Shown piece by piece: positions 37,201-47,413 of a DNA stretch of 64,000 nt. The position numbers and the translations under genes were made by a program. Below the pieces are notes generated by a model. It saw only the letters and a program-made list of their open reading frames with translations. It was not told the DNA's origin and ran no database searches. Source of the DNA: Onchidella celtica (Eukaryota > Mollusca > Gastropoda > Systellommatophora > Onchidiidae); contig OZ007579.1 of assembly GCA_963931925.1 (NCBI GenBank), positions 28,051,981 to 28,115,980 on the forward strand, given 5' to 3'. The stretch's first letter is position 1, and each line of letters opens with the position of its first letter.

Positions 37201-40200
37201 AGCAATCCCCAGTTTTATTTTCTGAAATTTGCCTACGCATTGCAAGTTAAATGCATGTGTACACAAAATTAACTTTCAGAAGTACTGCCTAAGATTTTGC
37301 TTTTTACACTTTAACAGGCAGTCAGAAAATCACCTGTGTCGTGTTTTCTCCAAGAAAATTTAGAACAGTTGATTTTTTTTAGTTATCACCATGAATTGTA
37401 GAAAATGTGAAATAACCAAGCTTATTGTTTTCATCATCCCAGCATAACATACACATAGACCATCACAGACAGAAATAGTTGAGAAAAAAAAAGATTATGT
37501 AGTCATCCACTATGGTCGTTTTATGACTTCATGAAAGTTTTGTTGAAAAAATCAATTATGTATTGGACAGATTGTACTTGCAAAGCCTTTAAATGTTGAC
37601 GCCAACATCATGGACAGATATGTAGCAATTTCTTTTTGTATTAAGAAACAAAACCTGAAAAATAAAACAAAGGAACAAATCTAAATAATAAGGCATTGAT
37701 ACTATGGAGGAACTGGTTATCATTGGATTTACATGGGAAAAAAAAGTTTAAAATCTCAGTTGATAATGAATTTTATTGAGAAGTTTCAATAAACCCCATA
37801 AAAGGTGTAAAATACTTGAAAGGAAAACTACTATATCAACAGTTTTCTCATTTTACAGTAAAATGTTTTAAAATTTTTGGTTACGTTTGTGACTCTTGGA
37901 TGTGGCAAAAATGTTTCTGGGACAACTTCAAAACTGTTAAAGATATCGATACGCCACTCTATGAGAATATAGATCTCACCACAAGCCATGATAAGCTAGC
38001 TATAACCCAAACCACAAAAATCGACATGCTGGTGTTGGTGAGATGGGCAACGATATGCTTGCCTGATCATCTGTCGCTGATTATGATTAGATGCAAGTCT
38101 GCAGTGAGTAAGATAATATTCATGTGAGTCATAAACAGGATCATCACAATCATAAACAGGATAATCACAATCATAAACAGGATCATCACAATCATAAACA
38201 GGATCATCACAATCATAAACAGGATCATCACAATCATAAATGGGATCATCACAGGAATAATATATTTCTTCCTGTCTTTTCTGAGAGAGGCTAAGATCTA
38301 CAGCTTGGTTTAAAAGCTTGCATGCTCATTTATCAAATTCTTTTCAGATCCATGCAAAGTAACATTTGAGAGTTTTGCCAATGTGATAACATTCATACGG
38401 AACTATTTAATTCTATAATGTGAACTTCAGAAGCTCTTAATATGGAATGTAAATAAAGTACCCAAATAGACCATGACAAAGTTATTGTGCTGATGGGCCA
38501 GAAAACCCGAACTCAAACTCAATGGAGAAAACACACACAAGATTTATTATTAGGTTTGTGCATTTCTATTGAATGATTGATGTGTGTTCGTTTCCCATGC
38601 AAGTGTTTGTTTACCACTGCTTGATACCATGCCCTCATTAATTTTTTTTTTCTTTTTCCATATTCTTCTATCTCGTTTTCAGGAATAGGTGGATCCGTAT
38701 CTTCATTTTCAGGAATGCCTCAGTACTAAGTAATGCAGGGTAACACATTTTATATTGCACAGACAGTAGAAAGTTATGCAATTGACTATTGGAAAGAAGA
38801 AAACCATTCATTATTTTTGCCAGGGTCTATGACTATGAGCTCTATATATATTGGTCTCAGATGCTGCAACCTATCTCCAGTTTTAGGTTCCACTGCTTAT
38901 TATGCATAATTCAACTCTAATGAATGCTGTACTAACTTTGAGGGGGGGGGGGGAGGGAGGGGGGGAGACCAAATTAATACTTGCATCATTATACCCATTG
39001 AACAGGTTTTAAAAAATTGAATGATCAAATAAGCATCATTTGGAAAAGAAAGAAAAACAAAATTTACACTCCAGGTCTCTCAGCAGGTATTTCATACCAG
39101 ACAATGCAGTTTCTTCTCTCTCAGCATTGTCAAGGGATGTGTTATCTTATACAACAAGCATAGTTAACAGATACAATCTAAATGAACATTATAATAATAT
39201 TCAAGACTTGGACAATTTTTGAACACTGCATAAGCAGATGACAGTTTCAGCCAGTGTCCCATAGAGTAGAACATAAAAGTTTTTAAGAAAATGAAAACGT
39301 TAAGAAATTTAGAGGACAACAACCCACAAAAGGAAGGAAATGTGAAATCTGCTGAGCTTCGCTCAAAAACGGTCAATTTTTCAAATAACTGAATAGTTGG
39401 AACTTAAGCTAGGGGACTCTGTCACCAGCATACTCAGGCCTATTTCTGTAGTAGAGAATCTTTTTCTGAATAATGATCACAATAGTATAACTATGAGGCC
39501 AAGAATTACATTGAAGTAAATATTACACCATATAAATGTATGTTAATCAGTATATTTATCTGAGCGTTATTGCCAAGAAATAATATTCAACATCAACATC
39601 TGTAGCTCTGGCATCAATGGGAACTTCCAAGTGCTGTTGTGACAAAATTATATTTGGTATTATTTATGTAAAGTCAATGTAATTCTATAAATTTTATAGT
39701 AGTGCCATTAATGTGACCTGCCATTGTTAACTGACAAGTATATTTGGTGTCACTGATATCAGACCATCCAAGTTAAGCCCATGCCATGTCAGATCATTGG
39801 ACTTTTATGTTAACAGTGGGGAAACAATTTATGAGAAATCGTTAATCCTAACGAAGTCAGTTTTATGCAGCTCTTAACAGAATTATGCTTATGAAGGGAA
39901 AATGAGATGGATTTTAATTGCTCAATATCCTAAAAGGACAAAATGAATTAAATTCTATGCAAAGATACTTCAAGTACATGCATTTATTTATTAATTGACC
40001 AGTCTGAACGTGAGAAATCTTGTTTTGCAAAAGCACCAAGTACTTCAAAGGAATCTTGTATCCGAATGTAATAAGTTCCATTCACCATTAAACAAAATGT
40101 TGTACCTCGCTCAAGGGCTGAGACAAATGAGTCGAAGGCATTTTTATATGATGTCATAGGAATTAACCTCTTGAGTATATATGCCACTTTTACATTTTGC

Positions 40201-40998
40201 ATGAAGGATGTGATTAAAAACACACGCCCCTTTGAAAATTACATGGTCATTTTATGTGGGATAGGATAGGCTGTTATAGTTGTTTACCTGTATTTGACAG
40301 GGAGTGCGCAACATTGCTTCCCTCTCTTTGGCAATTGGCTACCCTACTGCAGCATCTGCCCCTCACTCCATAATCAATGGGTTCAAGCGCCTGTTGGCCG
40401 TGGCTGTGGAGACTGACTACACCTTCCCTGAGGCAGAACAGGTAAAACCACAGACTAAAATTGTCCAATTGCCGGTCCTGAATTTTCTGTAATTAGTTTT
40501 AAAAAATTGGTGCTCACACTCACAGAGGGATGTTATCAATACACCATTTGAAGTTCTCAGCCTTGTGCTGGATAAATCTGCTTCCTAGCTTGTGTGTGTT
40601 AATGAAGATGTGACCATTTTGCCATCTTCTTCCAGATCCCAGGTAGTATGATATCCTGACCTTGGTAGAGTGAATGAGTGTACAAAACTGAAATGAGGTA
40701 GATCAGATTGTTGTCAAAAATTGCCATATTGTTATCGGTAGCTCTAGGTCAAGTAGTTCACTCTTCAATATCTGTTAGACAGCCAATTAGATAGATTGAC
40801 TAATTTTATCATCTGCATTTGCTATGATCTCTTCTCTAGGTCAAGGAATATTTGAAGGACCCATCCAAGTTTGCTGCTGCTGTCGTTGCTGCCACTGCGA
40901 CTGATGCTGCAGGACCAGATACAGCTGCACCTCAGGCAGCTCCCAAAGAAGAAAGTGAAGAGTCTGATGAAGATATGGGATTTGGTCTCTTTGACTAG
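28282..40998 (+). CDS. RPLP0: 60S acidic ribosomal protein P0 (uL10), copy B, complete
   Basis: Nine coding exons: 28282-28335, 29793-29892, 30787-30862, 31542-31629, 32337-32483, 33036-33144, 35699-35775, 40301-40441 and 40840-40998. They total 951 nt, 316 codons plus TAG, close to the usual 317. The start ATG begins [17 protein letters not shown], the expected P0 N-terminus. The rRNA-binding L10 domain (about residues 5-105) includes KQMQQIR and [16 protein letters not shown]. The insertion domain follows (about 107-180), then the P1/P2-binding helices and the acidic tail [11 protein letters not shown]. All introns are GT-AG and phases agree with copy A. Two glycines usually conserved around ADNV are Asn and Arg here ([11 protein letters not shown]), and PSQVTSC replaces PAQ..GL-type sequence, so this paralogue may be less constrained. 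CCAG|A 11 bases before the ATG could be a 5' UTR acceptor. Intron 7 is unusually long (4.5 kb). Confidence 0.96.
28702..29172 (+). repeat. Interspersed repeat family X, copy 1 (intron 1 of copy B)
   Basis: Begins CTATACTATATATATTTGTG and ends in CTCAGCTAGTCTTTCATATT. The same sequence, inverted, occurs at about 59985-60465, with shared internal blocks TTTTTTTTATTGGAAAT, TATTGTTTC and ATCACTTCCTG. About 470 bp, AT-rich, no transposase or tRNA boxes. The short open frames in it are not conserved between copies. Confidence 0.65.
31061..31297 (+). repeat. Dispersed repeat Y, copy 1 (intron 3 of copy B)
   Basis: Matches 41325-41578 in the same orientation over about 215 bp: GCAACTGA(T/C)(G/A)GTTCATTGCAT, GAGGGCTATCA, GAAATGTGCCA, TAATAATCCA, CACCAAATGACAG, AAAAGAAACAGTTTTTTC. 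Both ends fade gradually. It lacks the H/ACA or C/D spacing expected of an intronic snoRNA. Confidence 0.65.
33304..34538. mobile_element. Solo LTR in intron 6 of RPLP0 copy B
   Basis: A 1235-bp block with ends TGTCAAGAAC and GATCCGCGACA (TG...CA, TGTC/GACA inverted ends), flanked by a perfect 5-bp duplication GAATC (33299-33303 and 34539-34543). No internal region or coding. Its duplication and position differ from the copy A solo LTR, so the two insertions are independent even though they sit in the same intron. Confidence 0.82.
34962..35279. repeat. Foldback (large inverted repeat) in intron 6 of copy B
   Basis: Left arm 34962-35038 and right arm 35204-35279 are inverse complements over about 75 bp with few mismatches (shared core CGTGAGAAATAATACCC and GGCAAAAAGAAAAAGTTG). 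The 165-bp loop is A/T-rich. Outside the arms a direct repeat, GAGACC(G/C)TAGGACAT, lies at about 34889 and 35338. MITE-like, but no clear target duplication. Confidence 0.62.
35776..40300 (+). other. Intron 7 of RPLP0 copy B (4.5 kb), no embedded gene seen
   Basis: Bounded by GTAAGT and TTTGACAG. Contains the 21-bp tandem repeat at 38128-38254 and a G-rich tract at 38942-38965. No nested gene, tRNA or recognisable transposon was found. The equivalent intron of copy A is 1.6 kb. Confidence 0.7.
38128..38254. repeat. 21-bp minisatellite, six units
   Basis: Unit AATCATAAACAGGATCATCA plus C repeated with a 21-bp step (ATAAACAGGA at 38131, 38152, 38173, 38194, 38215; ATAAATGGGA at 38236). There are no spacers. 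A minus-strand open frame through it is a by-product of the period being a multiple of three. Confidence 0.85.
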
Positions 40999-41141
40999 GC
41001 ACGCCAAGATAAGTCTTCGTTTCTGTGATGGCAATAACGGCACTTGGTTTTACCTTCGACATTACCCAAGTTATCCATGTGCAAATTTGTTCCATCAAGA
41101 AATGGTTTTGACTTTGCAGTAAGACTATGCAAGCTAAACAG

Positions 41142-41147
41142 AATAAA
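41142..41147 (+). terminator. Poly(A) signal of RPLP0 copy B
   Basis: AATAAA 144 bases after the TAG stop, followed by a T/G-rich stretch (TTTTTTGTTGTTGTC near 41176). Nearly the same distance as in copy A. Confidence 0.75.
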
Positions 41148-41324
41148 ACTAAACAAAAATTGAACTTTCTGGAATTTTTTGTTGTTGTCATTTTGTTTGT
41201 CTTCATTGTGTACATGAGGTTAACAGATGCATGTGCATGTATCATGGAAGTGTGCAAATGAAACACAGGGAAAATATAAATTTTTTCGAATATGCATGTA
41301 TTTGTATTCACTATTTCATCACAG

Positions 41325-41578
41325 CTCTGTGATAATAGCATATTGTCAGACTTTTGCCAAAAGGCAACTGACAGTTCATTGCATTCCTGAGCATGAGGGC
41401 TATCAGGTAATATTATAGGAAAAGAAATGTGCCATTAGAAAAATGTAATAATCCAATAGAATCATAATGGCATAAGCCACCAAATGACAGGAAAAGAAAC
41501 AGTTTTTTCATAATTATCTCAAAAGTGTCAAAAAATGTCTTATGCCTATAGGGCAGAGCAGCGAGGATTTTTTTCCTT
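41325..41578 (+). repeat. Dispersed repeat Y, copy 2 (3' flank of copy B)
   Basis: Partner of 31061-31297, located just past the copy B poly(A) site. The two copies are about 80% identical by eye with small indels. Confidence 0.65.
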
Positions 41579-41875
41579 GTTTCAAGCCCAGGGCAGTTAT
41601 GACAATCATTCTTCCATGTTACAAACTCGCAACAAACCACCATATTTGTTTAAAAATTTCACACAAACACTTTTCCTCTTTGAAACTATGCATTACTCTT
41701 CTGTACAAATATAAACCTGTAAGAAAATGGCAAAGGTCAATGGACAGTTTACAAAAAAAGAAGAAAAAAAGCAGTAGATAATTAAGCACAGAGTCCACAG
41801 ATGGGCCACACTTTGTGTATGAACTGTGATGCTGTTTTCAAAAACAGATTGTTTCATGATACTGGAATAAGCCTC

Positions 41876-42746
41876 TGTCACAAATCCCAGACTGGGAGAT
41901 GTAATAGTTATGACAGGACGACAATCACGAACAAACACGTTTAACACTTAACAAAACAATCCATCAGACTCACACATTTATTAAACATAATTATACATAT
42001 AATAGCGCAATTACATATATTATATTATTGAAATGACTGCCGTACAACGGCCTTATTCTCACACACACGCTCCCTCGGATCCACAATCCGGTAGTTACTC
42101 CTAAAGGCACTTCGGCCTCAGCCTCTCCCCTCAGGGTCTTAATAGTACATTAATGATTCACTGGCACCGCAGTCTCTCAATATCACCTTCCTATTGTCAT
42201 ACACCTTAGCACTCCCCTAGCACCTCAGCGGGGCAATAACACGTTATTATTTCCATAGCCATCAACATGGCAACAACATAATATCAGTTCACTAGCCTAT
42301 CAACATGGCAACAACATAGTATCTCATTCACTCTCATATCTACGTCCCTGTCCGTGGCCTGACTGCCACGACTTTATGTGCCTCTACTGTCCTGCACTGA
42401 CAGCCTCACTTCTGGCCTATGTGCGGCCTCCGGCCCTATGCTGGCCTATCCCCTGTGCTCATCGAGGTGGCTCTGCGGCCCGTCCCCGACACCAGTCATA
42501 ACTGGAAAGACTCTCACTAGTCTTCTCGACTGCTCCCTTTTATCTCTGCCCGATGGGCTATTATTCACAGATCCGCTCCCTAGGACCTTCTAACTTGCAG
42601 TGATAGTTATACAGCGCTTTCGCCTCCTTCAGACCCCGCCCCACTACTACTCACAACAGCACGCTTAACTTGCTGTCTACTGTGAGTCCTTACTCTACAC
42701 CCGCTCTGTAGCAATCCCCTTAATTGCACTCACTCCACTCGTGACA
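41876..42746 (-). repeat. 3' LTR of the Gmr1-like element
   Basis: Downstream LTR in element orientation; follows the polypurine tract at about 42747-42768. Same length as the other LTR. Confidence 0.92.
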
Positions 42747-42768
42747 TCATCCCCCACCCCAAAAAAAT
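42747..42768 (-). promoter_or_regulatory. Polypurine tract of the Gmr1-like element
   Basis: The minus strand reads T-run, then GGGGTGGGGGATGA, then the LTR start TGTCACGAG. Purine-rich and abutting the LTR, as required for plus-strand priming. Confidence 0.7.
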
Positions 42769-43104
42769 TAATGCAATTAATTTCAAATCGCATCAAGATG
42801 ACTGTCAACGAGTGAGCGTGAGCAATACCTACACTAAAAAAAAACTGACCTAGCAGTTCCCCTAGTATATAAAATACCGAAATCAGGGGAAAATATGGGG
42901 ATCAATATGGTCTGAAATATGCATATATGTGTCACCTCATGAATAGCTAACTAAACACAATATCTAATACAGAATCAAAAACCATTCAACCTATCAACCA
43001 TTCTTCATATCATATTTATAATGTCAATATTTTAAAGTCGACTTATTCACACAGATCCTGTCAATGTTCCTGTCCTCCGATGTATAAGCTCCTGAAATCT
43101 TCCC

Positions 43105-45491
43105 CTAGGCTCGACTAAGGTAGTCGGCGATATGATTGCTGGTTCCTGGAATTGGTTGAATAACGAAGGTGTACGGCTGTAAAGCCAATGCCCATCTAGA
43201 CAAGCGTGGGCTGGACGAACGATTCTTCGACAAAAATGTCAGTGGCTTGTGGTCCGTCTGGATACAAAATTCTCGTCCCATGAGATAACGTCCTAGTTTC
43301 TGGACGGACCAGACAATGGCAAGACACTCACGCTCTATCACAGAATACTTTCTTTCTCTCTGCAATAACTTCCTACTGACATAACATACAGGATGGAGAC
43401 ATTCGTTCTTCTCCTGTAGAAGACAAGCGCCGACACCAGAGTCCGACGCATCCGTTCTGAGGATAAAATTAGATCGAAAATCGGGTAATATCAGAATGGG
43501 TGACGATGATAATGCTGTCACCAAATTATCAAATGCTGTCTGACATTCAGACGTCCACTGGACCTTATCGGGTTGTCCCTTCTTAGTAAGGTCAGTAAGA
43601 GAAGATGACAAGGAGGAAAAATTTGGAATAAACTTTCTGTAATAATTTAAAATTCCCACTAAGCTTCTGACTTGTTTCTTTGTTTTTGGGATTTGCAACC
43701 CTACTAACTTGTCAATTTTTGTTTCTTCAGGTCTCTGAACACCACTACCCACAATATGTCCTAAGAATACTATCTCAGGACATGCCAACTCCATCCTTGC
43801 GGGTTTAGCAGTTAACCCAAAATGACGTAATCGTTGAAAAATTACTGTTAGTGTCTGAGTATGATCAGACCATGTCGACGTATGGCATGCTATATCGTCA
43901 AAGAATGACACGACATTAGGTATGTCCTTCAACACCAATCTCATTAATCGTGCAAACGTCGCTGGTGCGTTTACCAACCCAAATGGCATGACCTTAAATT
44001 GGAATAATCCAATGGGCGTTTGGAACGCCGTGTATTGTTTAGACTCCTCAGTAAGCGGGATTTCCCAATACCCTTTCGTCAAATCTATCTTGGAAAACCA
44101 CGTGGACCCGGCCAATGAAGCTATTAATTCCTCCTGAAACGGAATAGGCTCCCTATCGCCTACCGTAATAGTGTTCAATCTTCGAAAATCAATACAGAAC
44201 CGCACCGATCCATCACGTTTCTTCACGAGGACGATGGGTGATGAATACGGCGATGTTGATGGTTCTATCACATCTAACTTCAACATTGACTCAACTTCCT
44301 TTATGACCCTATCCCTCGAAGAAAAAGGCAACGGATACGGTCTAAGAAATACTGGCTTATCGGAAGTCAACTTTATTTGGTGCTGGATCACCGTAGTGCG
44401 ACCCGGCAAATCCGTAACAACATCCGGAAATGACGCTAACAGGGTCTCAAGTTCCCTACTCCTTGAACTCGTAAGGTCAGGGTTAATTTTTACGTCCCTG
44501 TAACCTTGTGTCGGAGTTAACTCCGGCAATTGAATTTGTAACTCCTCCTGCGCCTCGGTGTCGCTTACGTCACAGTCCAACTGGTCTACGACCCCCGTAC
44601 AAGCAGTAGAGAAGACAGTCTCCTCTGGTCTTGTCTGTGCACACAGATACTGTGGTCTCTCATAAAATCTCTGTAGCATATTAACATGGAAAACCTTACT
44701 CGCTCCATCAATGTGGATAGCGTAATCTACCTTTGAAACAACTCGCTCAATAACATAAGGGCCTTTCCATGTCATCAATAACTTATTATGGTCCGTAGGT
44801 AACAACAACAGAACCTTGTCTCCTGGCTTAAAAATTCTCAGTTTGGACCCTCTATCTTTATAGTCTTTTGCTCTTTTCGAAGCGATACCAGAAGCTTCTT
44901 GTGCTATAGTGCGCGCTGAAGATAGTCTTTCTCTTAAATCAACAAGGTACTGAAACACCGAAATCTGCTCATCGTCTCCCGATGATGGCGACGTCATCAT
45001 GTCCGGAAGAACATCAGTCGGGCCCCTAGGACTACGACCGTACATCATTTCGAACGGCGAGAATCCCGTTGACTCCTGCCGTACCTCTCTGTACGCGAAT
45101 AACACTGCAGGGATATATCTATCCCAATCTTTAGGGCGATCAGCAGCTACCTTACGCAGCATCGACTTCAACGTCGAGTTCAATCTCTCGCACATGCCAT
45201 TAGCCTGCGGATGATAAGGGGTGGTAGTGATGGGTTGTATACTGAATAAGCGGAACAATTCCTTCATCATCTGCGACGTAAATTGCGCGCCCCTATCAGA
45301 CAGAATTTGCTCTGGTATTCCTACCCTAGCGAAAATTGCAAACAACGCTTCCGCGACTGCCTCAGACGTTATGGTCCGCAGAGGAACCGCCTCTGGCCAT
45401 CTCGTAGCATTACATATGACCGTTAAGAAAAATCGATTCCCCCTATCGGTCGCTGGGTGAATGGGGCCAACAAGGTCTATCGAGACGAGCC
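43105..45491 (-). pseudogene. pol: Partial gypsy pol: integrase core - reverse transcriptase - RNase H
   Basis: The open frame runs from the LTR edge to the stop at 43105, about 795 codons. No ATG begins it; the frame is truncated at its 5' side. Integrase: first Asp in SIDLVGP, second in LSDRGAQFTS, Glu in GMCERLN. Spacing is the classical D-x35-E, so the catalytic triad is complete, followed by a GPY-like segment. RT: VKKRDGSVRFCIDFRRLN, SKIDLTKGYWEIP, MPFGLVNAPATF and catalytic FFDD (in place of Y[IL]DD). RNase H: RTDASDSG, ERECLAI, TDHKPL and the final Asp in NHIADYLSRA. All three catalytic centres look intact with no stop or frameshift. What is lost is gag, protease and the HHCC domain, so the copy cannot move alone. 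Confidence 0.92.
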
Positions 45492-45496
45492 CCCAG

Positions 45497-46367
45497 TGTC
45501 ACAAATCCCAGACTGGGAGATGTAATAGTTATGACAGGACGACAATCACGAACAAACACGTTTAACACTTAACAAAACAATCCATCAGACTCACACATTT
45601 ATTAAACATAATTATACATATAATAGCGCAATTACATATATTATATTATTGAAATGACTGCCGTACAACGGCCTTATTCTCACACACACGCTCCCTCGGA
45701 TCCACAATCCGGTAGTTACTCCTAAAGGCACTTCGGCCTCAGCCTCTCCCCTCAGGGTCTTAATAGTACATTAATGATTCACTGGCACCGCAGTCTCTCA
45801 ATATCACCTTCCTATTGTCATACACCTTAGCACTCCCCTAGCACCTCAGCAGGGCAATAACACGTTATTATTTCCATAGCCATCAACATGGCAACAACAT
45901 AATATCAGTTCACTAGCCTATCAACATGGCAACAACATAGTATCTCATTCACTCTCATATCTACGTCCCTGTCCGTGGCCTGACTGCCACGACTTTATGT
46001 GCCTCTACTGTCCTGCACTGACAGCCTCACTTCTGGCCTATGTGCGGCCTCCGGCCCTATGCTGGCCTATCCCCTGTGCTCATCGAGGTGGCTCTGCGGC
46101 CCGTCCCCGACACCAGTCATAACTGGAAAGACTCTCACTAGTCTTCTCGACTGCTCCCTTTTATCTCTGCCCGATGGGCTATTATTCACAGATCCGCTCC
46201 CTAGGACCTTCTAACTTGCAGTGATAGTTATACAGCGCTTTCGCCTCCTTCAGACCCCGCCCCACTACTACTCACAACAGCACGCTTAACTTGCTGTCTA
46301 CTGTGAGTCCTTACTCTACACCCGCTCTGTAGCAATCCCCTTAATTGCACTCACTCCACTCGTGACA
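45497..46367 (-). repeat. 5' LTR of the Gmr1-like element
   Basis: Upstream LTR in element orientation. On the minus strand it ends GATTTGTGACA directly before CTGGGGGCTCGTC. Confidence 0.92.
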
Positions 46368-46372
46368 GCCTC

Positions 46373-46778
46373 CCTTCTTGTTTGTTTTTGCACATCGACC
46401 ACAAGCTCACTCTCCTTGTTGTTAGATCTTTATTAATTTTAAGGAAGCTCATGCCCTTGGCATTTATGGCATTTACACCTCACACTCTCCTATGTGTCCA
46501 TGTTCTTTAATATTAACCCTCCAGTGCCCAACATTCCACATCTGAAGCACGTCATGGAGCCCAGTATTCTGTACTGGAACAGTTCTTAATTTATCAACAA
46601 AATAAATATAAATGATTTTCCGTGATACACTGAAATATTTATTTAAGGTCTGCATTTACATGTATTTGACCATTTTAAGATAGTTTGGCAAGATTCAGAA
46701 TTGTTTTGTTGGCAAAGTGAATAATGTGCCTGGGTGTTAGAGAATTGAAAACAGAAACCAATTCAAAGAAGGAGAAAC
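46373..46778. other. Intergenic DNA, no gene recognised
   Basis: Flank between the gypsy insertion and the SINE; no supported feature. Confidence 0.4.
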
Positions 46779-47105
46779 CGGGGAGGTGGTGGCCTGGAGG
46801 CAAGGTGCTCGCCTCTCATGCCGAAGGTACCGGGTTCAAACCCTGGTCGGTGCAGGCATGTTGGAATTTTGGGATTTTTCTCATATATTCCTGTCCCTGA
46901 TCCTATGGTAGGTAGGATCAAGCACCTAGTCTTCTCGGATAAGGACGAAAAATTCGGAGGTGCCCATGTGCATGTTGTGCACGTTAAAGATACCTTGGCA
47001 GTTAGTAATAGTGAGAGCAGGCAGTACAAGGCCGCTGCCCAGGGCAAAATTCTAAACAAAAACAAAACAAAAAAAAACCGAACCCCTGCCACGACAAGAA
47101 AAATA
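46779..47105 (+). mobile_element. tRNA-derived SINE with a Nin-like central domain
   Basis: The head is tRNA-like: an A-box-like GGTGGCCTGGAGG (about 46786-46799) and a good B box GGGTTCAAACC (46832-46842). The body contains GGATCAAGCACCTAGTC and TGTGCACGTTAAAGATACCT, the latter close to the conserved GCACGTTAAAGATCC core of metazoan Nin-domain SINEs. The 3' end is A-rich with AAAC repeats. Minus-strand open frames across it are incidental. Target duplication not identified. Confidence 0.78.
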
Positions 47106-47199
47106 AAAACAAGAAAAAGTGAGGAGTAAATGCCAAGGGCAGCGAAACCTCCTAAAATGAAGAGCTCAACACAAAGAGGGACAAACTTTCTGTACTGCT

Positions 47200-47373
47200 G
47201 CTTAGCCTGACACATTAATTATTGCGCGCCAAAATCAACCAACGTCATGATTACATACATTTCTTCTTTTGTAGTTGTTTCACTTCACGGCAGACGACAT
47301 ACATGTAGATATAATATTTAAAGAAATGCCACCACCATCCCTTTTCTATAACATACATGTACAATATTGTTCT

Positions 47374-47413
<40 letters not shown>

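Larger units (their letters stand above)
41876..46367 (-). mobile_element. Young Ty3/gypsy (Gmr1-like) LTR retrotransposon, internally deleted
   Basis: Two 871-bp LTRs (41876-42746, 45497-46367) with TGTCAC...GTGACA ends and one difference noticed (CAGCGGGG near 42228 against CAGCAGGG near 45849). A perfect 5-bp duplication GCCTC flanks the element (41871-41875, 46368-46372). The polypurine tract GGGGTGGGGGATGA adjoins the left LTR on the minus strand, fixing orientation. The 2750-bp interior holds one pol frame with integrase core, then RT, then RNase H. Gag, protease and the integrase zinc domain are missing: the integrase core begins one base inside the upstream LTR. Normal gypsy order is RT-RNase H-integrase; integrase first is the Gmr1-like arrangement described in deuterostomes. 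Near-identical LTRs plus missing genes imply recent mobilisation in trans. Confidence 0.93.

Noticed and set aside
38067-38252. Minus-strand open frame with repeated MIVMILF units
   Set aside because: It is the 21-bp minisatellite read in one frame; a period divisible by three keeps it open. No coding evidence.
38128-38254. CRISPR-like regular repeats
   Set aside because: Units are directly contiguous with no spacers and the genome is eukaryotic.
43922-44503. Plus-strand open frames across the gypsy pol region
   Set aside because: Antisense shadows of the integrase-RT-RNase H frame, which has clear motifs.
46763-47215. 150-codon minus-strand frame over the SINE
   Set aside because: Antisense of a tRNA-derived SINE (reads through its head as PGFEPGTFGM-type sequence), a known source of false ORFs.
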